NCBI RefSeq assembly: GCF_003096595.1
Contig: NZ_QEKO01000010.1
Coordinates: 1 to 64,000 of the forward strand
Reading direction: 5' to 3'
Length of the DNA stretch: 64,000 nucleotides
DNA from: Pusillimonas noertemannii
Lineage (GTDB): Bacteria > Pseudomonadota > Gammaproteobacteria > Burkholderiales > Burkholderiaceae_B
In this document: positions 28,323-38,616 of the stretch, in pieces
How positions within the stretch are numbered: the stretch's first letter is position 1
Layout: each line of letters opens with the position of its first letter
Notes under the pieces: generated by a model
Seen by the model: only the letters and a program-made list of their open reading frames with translations
Told to the model about the DNA's origin: nothing
Databases searched by the model: none
Program-made: the position numbers and the translations under genes

Positions 28323-29045
28323 TCAGCCCGGTGTCTGGGCTTCAGTGTCGACCAAGGACCCGTCGTCCATGAACAGCTGGCGATGGGCCAGCGCGGCCAG
28401 CGCCGGGTCGTGCGTGACGATGGCAAACGCCGTGCCCGACTCTTGGTTCAATCGTACCAGCAGTTCGAACATGGCCTGGGCCGTATGCCGGTCGAGATTG
28501 CCCGTGGGTTCATCGGCCAGGACACAAACCGGGCGCGTAACCAGGGCGCGCGCCAGCGCGACACGCTGCCTTTCACCACCCGAAAGCTGGCCGGGATAAT
28601 GGCTTGTGCGATGAGCCAGCCCCACCTGCTCGAGCATGGCCGCGGCCTGCTCGCGGGCTGTCTCGCGCCGTTCGCGGCGCACGATCAATGGCATGGCGAC
28701 GTTGTCCAGCGCAGAGAATTCCGACAGCAGGTGATGGAATTGGTACACGAAGCCCAGGCTGCGGTTGCGCAGCTGGCTGCGGCGCGCCTCGGACAGGCCC
28801 TCGGCCGACTGGCCGTCTACCCAGACCGAGCCCGAACTGGGCTGGTCGAGCATGCCGAGCAAGTGCAGCATGGTGCTTTTACCCGACCCCGAGGCCCCCA
28901 CCACAGCCACCATTTCGCCACGCGCCACGTGCAGGCTGACGTCGCGCAGCACCTCGATGCGCTCTGCGCCTTCGTCGTAATACTTGACCAGGTTGCGGGC
29001 GACAAGGACATGATCCGCGCCCGAGGCGCTTGTTGCATCAATCAT
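28323..29045 (-). CDS. lolD: Lipoprotein-releasing system ATP-binding protein
   Basis: LolD energises release of outer-membrane lipoproteins from the inner membrane. The 240-residue ABC ATPase has Walker A GASGSGKSTMLHLLG, the LolD-typical FVYQFHHLLSEFSALDNVAMP, signature LSGGERQRVALARAL and Walker B VCVLADEPTGNLD. Its ATG lies within the last codons of the permease gene (8-base overlap), so the two are coupled. Confidence 0.97.
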   Translation of the reverse strand: MIDATSASGADHVLVARNLVKYYDEGAERIEVLRDVSLHVARGEMVAVVGASGSGKSTMLHLLGMLDQPSSGSVWVDGQSAEGLSEARRSQLRNRSLGFVYQFHHLLSEFSALDNVAMPLIVRRERRETAREQAAAMLEQVGLAHRTSHYPGQLSGGERQRVALARALVTRPVCVLADEPTGNLDRHTAQAMFELLVRLNQESGTAFAIVTHDPALAALAHRQLFMDDGSLVDTEAQTPG

Positions 29046-30309
29046 GACGCAACACCTGGGCGGGTTGCAGCCGCGAGGCCCGCCAGCTTGGATAAACGGT
29101 GGCCAGCAGGGACAGCACCAGGGATGTGACGGTGACGATCACGATGTCGCTTACCTCGGGGTTCGATGGCAGTTCGCTGATGAAATAGATTTGCTGCGGC
29201 AGGAACTGGATGCCCAGCAGGCGTTCGATGAAGGGCACGATGACGTCGATATTGAAGGCGATGAGCATGCCCAGCCCCACGCCCGCAGCGGTGCCGATCA
29301 CGCCGATCAGGGCGCCCTGCACCAGGAATATGCGCCCGATCTCGCGCGGCGTTGCGCCCAGGGTGCGCAATATGGCGATATCGGACTGCTTGTCCTTCAC
29401 GGCCATGACCAGCGAAGACAGCAAGTTGAAGGCCGCCACGGCCACGATCAGGGCCAGAATGAGGAACATCATGCGCTTCTCAGTCTGCACGGCCGCGAAC
29501 CATGTACGGTTGTTTTCCGTCCAGTCGCGCACCCGCGCATAGGGGGGCAACATTTCGCGCAGCTCTTGGGCCACTTGCGGCGCGCGCTGCATGTCGGCGA
29601 TGCGCAGGCGCACTCCGCTTACGCCATTGTCGCGGAATACCCTTGCGGCATCCTGCTCGTTGATGAAGGCCATCGAGGCGTCGTATTCGTAGTAGCCCGA
29701 AGAAAATATGCCCTTGACCGTGAACTGGCGCATGCGGGGGGTAAAGCCCGCCGGCGAGATCGAGCCCTGCGGCGCCAGCACCAGCAAGGTGTCGCCCGGG
29801 CGCACGCCCAGGGAATCAGCCAGGAAGCTGCCCAGGACAATGGCATACGAGCCCGGCTGCAATACGTTCAGTTCGGCGTCGGTCATCTGCCCCGCAATGT
29901 CGGACACGGCGGCCTCGCGCTCGGGGTCGATGCCCTTGAGCTGCACGCCGCTTAGCGTCTGCCCCCTTACCAGCATGGCCTGGGCCGACACGAATGGCGC
30001 CTCGCCCTTCACCGCCGGATGCTTGCGCGCGTCGGCAGCCAGGTCTTCCCAGTGCTCCAGCACCTGGTTGGGGTCGGCGCCCGGCACAAAGACCTCGATG
30101 TGCGGCAGGACCGACAGCATGCGGTCCCGCACCTGGGTCTGGAAGCCGTTCATCACCGACAGCACCACGATCAGGGCTGCGACACCCAGGGCGATGCCGG
30201 CCATGGAGGTACCGGCGATAAAGGAGACGAAACGATCCCGGCGACCACCACGGCGGGCGCCGCGCGACACACCGGCATAGCGGGACCCTATCCACAATTC
30301 ATAAGACAT
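29038..30309 (-). CDS. Lipoprotein-releasing system permease (LolC/LolE family)
   Basis: This 423-residue permease has four membrane helices: one near residues 30-50 (GTSMAGIALGVAALIVVL) and three in the C-terminal 170 residues. A large periplasmic MacB-like domain lies between. FVSFIAGTSMAGIALG is the LolC/E signature. Only one permease gene accompanies lolD, so the transporter here is probably a homodimer (LolF-type), as in other betaproteobacteria. It is divergent from the next gene with 68 bases between. Confidence 0.93.
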   Translation of the reverse strand: MSYELWIGSRYAGVSRGARRGGRRDRFVSFIAGTSMAGIALGVAALIVVLSVMNGFQTQVRDRMLSVLPHIEVFVPGADPNQVLEHWEDLAADARKHPAVKGEAPFVSAQAMLVRGQTLSGVQLKGIDPEREAAVSDIAGQMTDAELNVLQPGSYAIVLGSFLADSLGVRPGDTLLVLAPQGSISPAGFTPRMRQFTVKGIFSSGYYEYDASMAFINEQDAARVFRDNGVSGVRLRIADMQRAPQVAQELREMLPPYARVRDWTENNRTWFAAVQTEKRMMFLILALIVAVAAFNLLSSLVMAVKDKQSDIAILRTLGATPREIGRIFLVQGALIGVIGTAAGVGLGMLIAFNIDVIVPFIERLLGIQFLPQQIYFISELPSNPEVSDIVIVTVTSLVLSLLATVYPSWRASRLQPAQVLRHD

Positions 30310-30377
30310 TCTTGCAAGCCACCTTGTTTTTCTCGTCGTTTCGTTTCGGTTTCACGTATAGACACTACAATTCACGC

Positions 30378-31322
30378 ATGCATATCGTACTTCCCGGCGC
30401 GCTGCCCGACCCCGAAGCGGCGCGCGCCCTGCTTCCCCACCTGCACGAAACCGCGCCCACCTTCACGGGCTGGCTGTCGCGCTCGCGGGCCAGGCTGCGC
30501 ACGGTCGACCCGGCTGTGTCGGCTTGCACCGCATTTGAGCACTGGCAGCTCGAACGCGCGGGGTTTCAGCCCGATGCGAAGCAAAATCTTAGCGCAGGAC
30601 TGGGCCCTTTATGGGCCCAGGACCGCAGCATCGCCCCCGACCAGCCGGTATGGCTGGCAGAGCTGGTGCACATGGCACCCACGCAAACCAGCACGGCCAT
30701 GCTGGCTTCGGATGTACTGCGCATTACGCCAGACCAGAGTGTAGCCTTGTTCGAATCGGCGCAAACGCTGTTCGAGGGAACAGGTTTCCAACTGCATCAT
30801 GACGGCGACAGGCGCTGGCGCATCGAAGCTCCCGCCTCTTTCGCCCTGCACAGCGCCAGCCCGGCCCTGGTTGCGGCCACGTCGGTCAACGACTGGTGGC
30901 CCCAGCAAGAGGCCGCACGACCCTGGAGGCGCCTGGTCAACGAGATCCAAATGCTGTGGTTCGGCCACCCCGTCAACGCGTCGCGCCAGAACCAGGGCCT
31001 GCCGCCGGTCAACGGCCTGTGGCTGTTCGGCGGCGGTCGGGCCGAGCAGCTGCGCAACGCGGCCTTGCCCGAACAGGCTCCCTGCTACGAAGCGCTGCAG
31101 GCGCCTTTCATGGCGCAAGACTGGGCGGGCTGGCTGGCGGCGCTCGCCGAACTCGAGGCTCAGGTCTTCCTGCCGCTGCGGCAACAGGGCATGCAGCCTG
31201 TGCTGGTGCTTGCGGGCCGCAACCAGTTGGCCACGCTTGAACCACGCACACTGGCGCGCTGGACGCAATGGCTGCCCGGCAGCCGCAATACATGGAGCAA
31301 ATGGTGGTCGTACCGAAACTAA
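30378..31322 (+). CDS. Conserved hypothetical (COG4255/'RpfE-type' or 'phosphoglycerate mutase'-annotated)
   Basis: This 314-residue soluble protein starts MHIVLPGALPDPEAARALLP. It resembles the betaproteobacterial family often labelled phosphoglycerate mutase or RpfE-type regulatory protein. The motif LPPVNGLWLFGGG and a C-terminal region with repeated Trp are conserved in what I recall of that family. No catalytic motif of either mutase class is obvious, so I do not assign an activity. The gene overlaps or abuts recJ, a common pairing. Confidence 0.75.
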   Translation: MHIVLPGALPDPEAARALLPHLHETAPTFTGWLSRSRARLRTVDPAVSACTAFEHWQLERAGFQPDAKQNLSAGLGPLWAQDRSIAPDQPVWLAELVHMAPTQTSTAMLASDVLRITPDQSVALFESAQTLFEGTGFQLHHDGDRRWRIEAPASFALHSASPALVAATSVNDWWPQQEAARPWRRLVNEIQMLWFGHPVNASRQNQGLPPVNGLWLFGGGRAEQLRNAALPEQAPCYEALQAPFMAQDWAGWLAALAELEAQVFLPLRQQGMQPVLVLAGRNQLATLEPRTLARWTQWLPGSRNTWSKWWSYRN

Positions 31323-33010
31323 GCACCCGCACCGCCGACGATGACGCCGCCAAGGCGCTCGAGGCGGCCGGCATCCATCCCCTTCTGTGCCGCCTGTGGG
31401 CGGCGCGCGGCGTTCGGGCGGCCGACGAAACGGCCCTGAAATGGGCGGCGCTGATTCCACCCGCCCGCCTCACCCACGTGGACACCGCCGCCGGCCTGCT
31501 GGCCGACGCCATCCAGGCCGGCCAGCGCCTGCTGATCATCGCCGACTACGACTGCGACGGCGCCACCGCCTGCGCGGTGGGCATCCGCGCCTTGCGCTCC
31601 ATGGGCGCCCGCGTCAACTTCCTGGTGCCCAACCGTTTCGAAACAGGCTATGGCCTGTCGCCCGAAGTCGTGGCGCTGGCCGCGAACCATGCCACCGGCA
31701 AGCCCGACATGCTCATCACGGTAGATAATGGCATCGCCAGCGTCGATGGCGTGGCCGCGGCCCGTCAGGCCGGCATGCAGGTGCTTGTCACCGACCACCA
31801 CCTGCCGGGGCCCGTGCTGCCGGACGCCATGGCCATCGTCAACCCGAATCAGCCCAATTGCGGTTTTCCGTCCAAGAACCTGGCCGGCGTGGGCGTCATC
31901 TTCTATCTCATGCTGGCCCTGCGGGCCGAGCTTCGCCGCCGCGGCGTCTATCCGGCCGACGGGGGCCCGCGGCTCGACCTGCTTGCCGACCTGGTCGCGC
32001 TGGGCACGGTCGCCGACGTGGTCAAGCTGGACAGCAACAACCGCCTGCTGGTTACACAAGGCCTGCAAAAGATACGCAGCGGCCGCATGCAGGCCGGCCT
32101 GCGCGCCCTGTTCGCCGTGGCGGGCCGCGAGTGGCGCCAGGCCTCCACTTTCGACCTGGGCTTCGCCCTGGGGCCGCGCATCAACGCCGCCGGCCGCCTG
32201 GCCGACATGAGCCTGGGCATCAACTGCCTGATCACCGACGACGAAGGCCATGCCCTGCAGCTGGCGCGCGAACTCGACGAAATGAACCAGCAGCGGCGCA
32301 GCATAGAAGGCACCATGCGCGAAGAGGCCCTGCAGGCCGTGCAGCAGGGCCAGCCCACCATCGGCGCCAGTGTCTGCGTCTATCACCCCGACTGGCACCA
32401 GGGCGTGGTCGGCCTGGTCGCTTCGCGCCTGAAAGAAACCTACTGGCGCCCCACCCTGGCCTTCGCGCGCTCGGGGCCGGGCGAGCTGCGCGGATCAGGC
32501 CGCTCGATACCCGACGTTCACCTGCGCGACGTGCTCGACCTGGTTTCCAAGCAGCATCCGGGCGCCATCCTGAAGTTCGGCGGCCATGCCATGGCAGCAG
32601 GCCTGACCCTGCGCGAAGACGCCTACCAAAGCTTCCTTCAGGGCTTTGACGAAGCCGTTCGGCAACTGACGGGACGAGACAGCTTCGAGCCCGTCATCGA
32701 GACCGACGGTTCGCTGGAAACGGGCTATGCCAACGCGCAGGTCGCGGGCCTGCTGGCCGAGCAGGTATGGGGCGCGGGCTTCCCCCCGCCCGTGTTCCGC
32801 GACGTGTTCCACGTGCATCATCAGCGCCTGCTCAAGGACAAGCACCTGAAGCTGAGCCTCGAGCGGGGCCATCAGCGCTTCGACGCCATCTGGTTCAACC
32901 ACGCCGAGATGCTTCCGGAACAGATCGACGTAGCCTACAGGCTCGAGCAGAACAGCTGGAACGGCATGGTGTCGGCGCAGCTGATCATCGAGTACGCCTG
33001 CCCGGCCTGA
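31301..33010 (+). CDS. recJ: Single-stranded-DNA-specific exonuclease RecJ
   Basis: RecJ degrades ssDNA 5'-3' in recombination, mismatch and base-excision repair. DHH-family motifs are ADYDCDGATACAVG, TVDNGIAS, VTDHHLPG and the DHHA1 GGHAMAAGLT. From ATG 31301 the protein is 569 residues, close to E. coli RecJ. Upstream ATGs at 31268 and 31292 are possible; all three starts lie inside the preceding gene, so translation is probably coupled. Confidence 0.95.
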   Translation: MVVVPKLSTRTADDDAAKALEAAGIHPLLCRLWAARGVRAADETALKWAALIPPARLTHVDTAAGLLADAIQAGQRLLIIADYDCDGATACAVGIRALRSMGARVNFLVPNRFETGYGLSPEVVALAANHATGKPDMLITVDNGIASVDGVAAARQAGMQVLVTDHHLPGPVLPDAMAIVNPNQPNCGFPSKNLAGVGVIFYLMLALRAELRRRGVYPADGGPRLDLLADLVALGTVADVVKLDSNNRLLVTQGLQKIRSGRMQAGLRALFAVAGREWRQASTFDLGFALGPRINAAGRLADMSLGINCLITDDEGHALQLARELDEMNQQRRSIEGTMREEALQAVQQGQPTIGASVCVYHPDWHQGVVGLVASRLKETYWRPTLAFARSGPGELRGSGRSIPDVHLRDVLDLVSKQHPGAILKFGGHAMAAGLTLREDAYQSFLQGFDEAVRQLTGRDSFEPVIETDGSLETGYANAQVAGLLAEQVWGAGFPPPVFRDVFHVHHQRLLKDKHLKLSLERGHQRFDAIWFNHAEMLPEQIDVAYRLEQNSWNGMVSAQLIIEYACPA

Positions 33011-33089
33011 CCACGAAACGCTGTTTGCGCCGGGTCGGCTCCAGTCGAACAGACGGGACGCTTCGGGGCGGCCTCGGGCAGGCAGGCGT

Positions 33090-33119
33090 TTGCAGCGGCC
33101 CGGGATTTGCTTCTATAGT
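33090..33119 (+). promoter_or_regulatory. Putative promoter of hsp20(-lon)
   Basis: TTGCAG (33090-33095) and TATAGT (33114-33119) are 18 bases apart, 33 bases before the Hsp20 ATG. It looks sigma-70-like; I see no good heat-shock (CTTGAA/CCCCAT) pair at this spot. Confidence 0.45.
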
Positions 33120-33151
33120 GGGCAGTAAGCAGATCTCGGGAAACACCAGCC

Positions 33152-33553
33152 ATGAACTACCGCAAATCGCCCGACGTAACCTGGGCGCAAGCCATGAATA
33201 TGCTCGAACAGGCCGACCGCCTGCACCGCCAGTTCTTCCAGCCTCGCCGCGGCCCGGCCCGGGGCCCCACTTGGGAGCCGCCCGCCGATGTCTTTGAAAC
33301 CCCCACCCATCTGTCCGTGCTCGTAGCCCTGCCGGGCGTCGCCTCGGACCGCCTGCAGGTACTGATAGACGGCGGCACCCTGCTGGTCGTGGGCGAACGC
33401 CCCATGCCCGCCCCCGCATCGGCCCACATACGCCGCATCGAAATACCCTACGGCCGCTTCGAGCGCCGCATCGAGCTGCCTCCCGGCCAATTCGAAATAC
33501 AGGAATCCTCGCTGGCCAACGGCTGCCTGGTTCTTGCCCTGCGCAAACTGTAG
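33152..33553 (+). CDS. Hsp20/alpha-crystallin small heat-shock protein
   Basis: This 133-residue protein has an alpha-crystallin domain over most of its length. VFETPTHLSVLVALPGV, VVGERPMP and the C-terminal GCLVLALRKL match the Hsp20 fold. Small heat-shock proteins hold unfolded clients for refolding or degradation. It lies 43 bases upstream of lon on the same strand, so the two may respond to stress together. Confidence 0.9.
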   Translation: MNYRKSPDVTWAQAMNMLEQADRLHRQFFQPRRGPARGPTWEPPADVFETPTHLSVLVALPGVASDRLQVLIDGGTLLVVGERPMPAPASAHIRRIEIPYGRFERRIELPPGQFEIQESSLANGCLVLALRKL

Positions 33554-33596
33554 GGCCGGTTCTTTACAGTAAACAGGCCCCAATCGCAAAACCAAG

Positions 33597-36020
<2,424 letters not shown>

Positions 36021-36103
36021 ATCGGCTTTCGGTTAATTGAACGGCTGATTCTTGGTTTTTAAGCCGATGCGCTTTGAGATTGGACGTTTGTCATTTGGGC
36101 TCT

Positions 36104-36345
36104 TAAACCGGCGCGCTGCGGGGGCAGTATTGGGGGCGCCGGAGAGCTTCGGCCGGCTTTGCCGGCTACCCTCGCACCCTATCATTTTTGGGGCGCCCGC
36201 AAAACTCGCGCGGTGTACAGCCCCCCGGGCTGTACACACCCGTCGCGCTCGAACAGTTGCGGGCTTGCCTCCCCAAAAACGACAGGGTGCTCGGCTCGCT
36301 CAACGTCGCCCCCAATACTGCCCCCGCATCACGCCTCATAGCGTC
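36104..36345 (+). repeat. Composite repeat copy 2: nested palindromic element
   Basis: The outer arms 36118-36138 and 36307-36327 form a perfect 21-bp inverted repeat. The inner arms 36175-36193 and 36271-36289 pair at 17 of 19 positions. The centre is a perfect 11-bp hairpin with a 3-base loop at 36213-36237 (GTGTACAGCCC / GGGCTGTACAC). The asymmetric segment 36135-36171 matches the minus strand of copy 1 at nearly every base. The central hairpin is unrelated to that of copy 1. Confidence 0.8.
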
Positions 36346-36356
36346 TTGGTTTGTGG

Positions 36357-36551
36357 CGTGCCTCGCAAGAGGTGCGGCTATTCACTCCAATGCAGTTCCT
36401 GTGATGCGGGGTGTGTCTGGGCCGGGCGTTGGCTGTCGAGCCAGGCGCCGCAGAACGGAGGGCGAAGGCCCGGAGGATGCGGACAGGCGGGCCCGAAGGG
36501 ACGACTGCCTCCGCCCGGAACAGACATACCCCGCAGCGCAGGAACGGGTTT
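36357..36551 (+). repeat. Composite repeat copy 2: conserved ~195-bp module
   Basis: This block matches the reverse complement of 11656-11849 over almost its whole length. Here it follows the palindromic element by only a few bases, without the 250-base segment present in copy 1. Confidence 0.8.
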
Positions 36552-36690
36552 AAAGCCAACACCGTCACGAACTAAACACAGATATGGCGCAAGGAAGCAA
36601 ACTCCTTATCGGCCAAGCGCAGGAAGCGGCTTAGAAACAGCGCCCTTTCAGCAAAACTCAGGAACAGCTTAAGAAAACACACCCTGACAG
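36537..36690 (+). repeat. Degenerate ~40-50-bp tandem repeat, tail of composite repeat copy 2
   Basis: Units begin with versions of GCGCAGGAACGGG (near 36537, 36593, 36629 and 36659) followed by AAGnAAAnAC-like cores. It is more decayed than the array of copy 1 but in the same relative place. No gene is supported in 36021-36703. Confidence 0.5.
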
Positions 36691-36703
36691 AGGCAGGCAC
36701 GAT

Positions 36704-37645
36704 TCACGGCAATTGCCCCGACTCCTTCTTGGCCGCGATCACGTCCAGCAGCAGGCGATCGCGCTCGGGTACGAAGCGTGCCTCATCCGCCGTGGCGAGC
36801 ACTTCCCGCATTTGCTCCGCCACCTTGCGCTTCAGCTCGGGCGTCATCGAGGGATCCCCGAGGTCCTTCCACCAGTCTTCTATCGGCCCGCCAAGGTGGT
36901 CGAGCAGATGCTCGATGCCCCCCTGCCCGCCCGACAGATGCAGGTTCATGAACGGCCCCAGCAAGGCCCAGCGCAGCCCCGGCCCCTGCGAGATCGCCAC
37001 ATCGATGTCGCGCACCGTCGCCACCCCCTGGTCCACCAGATGAAAAGCCTCGCGCCACAACGCCGCCTGCAGGCGGTTGGCGATATGCCCCTTGACCTCT
37101 TTGCGGGGGTTCACCGAGCTTTTGCCGATCGCCGTGTAGAAATCCATGGCGGCCTTCAGCATCTCGGGCGAGGTGTGTTCCCCGCCGATGACCTCGACCA
37201 GGGGAATGAGGTGCGGCGGATTGAAGGGATGGCCCAGCACCACGCGCTGCGGATGCCTGCAGGCCGACTGCACTTTACTTATGAGCAGGCCCGACGAACT
37301 GGACGCAAGCACCACGTCGGCAGGCAGGGCCGCGTCCATGCGGCCGAACAGGTCGATCTTGAACTCCAGGTTCTCGGGCCCGTTCTCTTGCACAAAATCG
37401 ACGTCCTTCAATGCATCGAGCAGGTCAGCATGAAAGCGCAGCCTGTCTTGCGAAGCCCCCGGGCGCAGGCCGATGCGCTCCATGCTGGACCATAGCCGCG
37501 CGACGGTCTCGCGCAGGCGCTGCTCGGCTCCCGGCGACGGGTCGGTGGCCTCGACGTCCAGGCCCTGAGCCAGGAAATAGGCCGTCCAGCTGGCCCCGAT
37601 CACGCCGGTACCTACTACCGCGACGCGTTTTACCTCTCGCTGCAT
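36704..37645 (-). CDS. 3-hydroxyacyl-CoA dehydrogenase-type NAD-dependent oxidoreductase
   Basis: This 313-residue protein begins with Rossmann motif VAVVGTGVIGASWTAYFLAQG. It has ENGPENLEFKIDLF, SSSSGLL and GHPFNPPHLIPLVEVIGG, the family's active-site blocks with catalytic His in GHPFNPPH. Similar proteins include 3-hydroxybutyryl-CoA and L-carnitine dehydrogenases and lambda-crystallin, so the substrate is uncertain. It is the third gene on the strand after feruloyl-CoA synthase and the HTH regulator, 44 bases downstream, which hints at a CoA-ester pathway. Confidence 0.88.
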   Translation of the reverse strand: MQREVKRVAVVGTGVIGASWTAYFLAQGLDVEATDPSPGAEQRLRETVARLWSSMERIGLRPGASQDRLRFHADLLDALKDVDFVQENGPENLEFKIDLFGRMDAALPADVVLASSSSGLLISKVQSACRHPQRVVLGHPFNPPHLIPLVEVIGGEHTSPEMLKAAMDFYTAIGKSSVNPRKEVKGHIANRLQAALWREAFHLVDQGVATVRDIDVAISQGPGLRWALLGPFMNLHLSGGQGGIEHLLDHLGGPIEDWWKDLGDPSMTPELKRKVAEQMREVLATADEARFVPERDRLLLDVIAAKKESGQLP

Positions 37646-37689
37646 GATTCGCTACTCCTACAAGAAAACAAACGGATTCGCCCGCGCCC

Positions 37690-38613
37690 TCAGGCGCACA
37701 AGGCCTGGGTCAGCGCCGAGCCGACCTGGCCGAAAGAATGCTTCTGAACCAGCTGTTCAAGCTGCCCGACCAGCTCGTCGACCTCGCGGTGCGTGGTGTC
37801 GACGTCGGCGTGCGCCAGCGCGTACAGCTTGCGCCGGGCCTCGAGCGCGCCGGCGATGTTGGCCATGGCGTCTTTGTGCAGTTCGGGCGTGGCGATGCGC
37901 GCATCATGCTGCGCCATGACGCGCCGGAAGTGCTCGTGCGGATCGGCGTGCAGCCACACGCAAAAGAAGGAATGCAGCAGGAGTTCGTAGGTGGCGGGCT
38001 CGACCACGATGCCGCCGCCCGTTGCCAGCACCACCTCGGGATACTGCGCAATGACGCGGTCGAGGCACCGCTTTTCAAGCTGCCGGAAGCCCGCCTGGCC
38101 GTAGATGGAAAAGATGAGGTCAAGCGCAATGCCGGCCTCTTTCTCGACCTCGCGGTTGAGTTCGACGAAAGGCAGGCCCAGCCGCCGCGCCAGCACGGGC
38201 CCCAGCGTAGACTTGCCCGCCCCCCGCAGCCCGACCAGCGCGATCCGGCGCGGCGCCTTGCCGCGCCCGGACGACGCCCCGTCGAGCAAGGCCTTGCGTA
38301 TCTCGCGCAGGCGCGCCGGAGACTGGCGCTTGAGTAGTTCGACGATAAGGGCATAGTCGGCCCCATAGCGCTCGTCGTCGGCCAGCATGCTGTCGGGCGA
38401 AAGGTGCAGGGCCGCCGCAAGCTTGCCCAGCACGGCCAGCGAGATATTGCCGTCTCCACGCTCGACGCGCGACAGATACGGCAGCGATATGCCGGATTCG
38501 CGCGCCAGCTGCTTCATGGACATGGCCCTTCCCGCCCGGGCGGCGCGCACGCGCTGCGCCACCCGTTCTTGCAAGTCGGGCGCTTCGATCACCAAGGGCT
38601 TTTCCTGGGCCAT
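37690..38613 (-). CDS. HTH regulator fused to a shikimate-kinase-like domain (BoxR-like)
   Basis: This 307-residue protein carries an XRE-type helix-turn-helix at about residues 18-75 (MKQLARESGISLPYLSRVERG). A shikimate-kinase-like domain follows from about 120 to 295. It keeps the P-loop GLRGAGKSTLG and ATGGGIV, but the shikimate-binding Asp region reads ELNREVE. BoxR, which has this architecture, represses benzoyl-CoA epoxidation genes and senses benzoyl-CoA. Here the gene starts 3 bases after feruloyl-CoA synthase, so sensing an aromatic CoA-thioester such as feruloyl-CoA is a reasonable inference. Confidence 0.88.
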   Translation of the reverse strand: MAQEKPLVIEAPDLQERVAQRVRAARAGRAMSMKQLARESGISLPYLSRVERGDGNISLAVLGKLAAALHLSPDSMLADDERYGADYALIVELLKRQSPARLREIRKALLDGASSGRGKAPRRIALVGLRGAGKSTLGPVLARRLGLPFVELNREVEKEAGIALDLIFSIYGQAGFRQLEKRCLDRVIAQYPEVVLATGGGIVVEPATYELLLHSFFCVWLHADPHEHFRRVMAQHDARIATPELHKDAMANIAGALEARRKLYALAHADVDTTHREVDELVGQLEQLVQKHSFGQVGSALTQALCA

Positions 38614-38616
38614 GGC

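Noticed and set aside
36052-36672. 206-codon open frame through composite repeat copy 2
   Set aside because: It spans palindromes and a tandem array, uses Arg/Pro/Gly-rich repeat sequence, and is not maintained as a full-length frame in copy 1.
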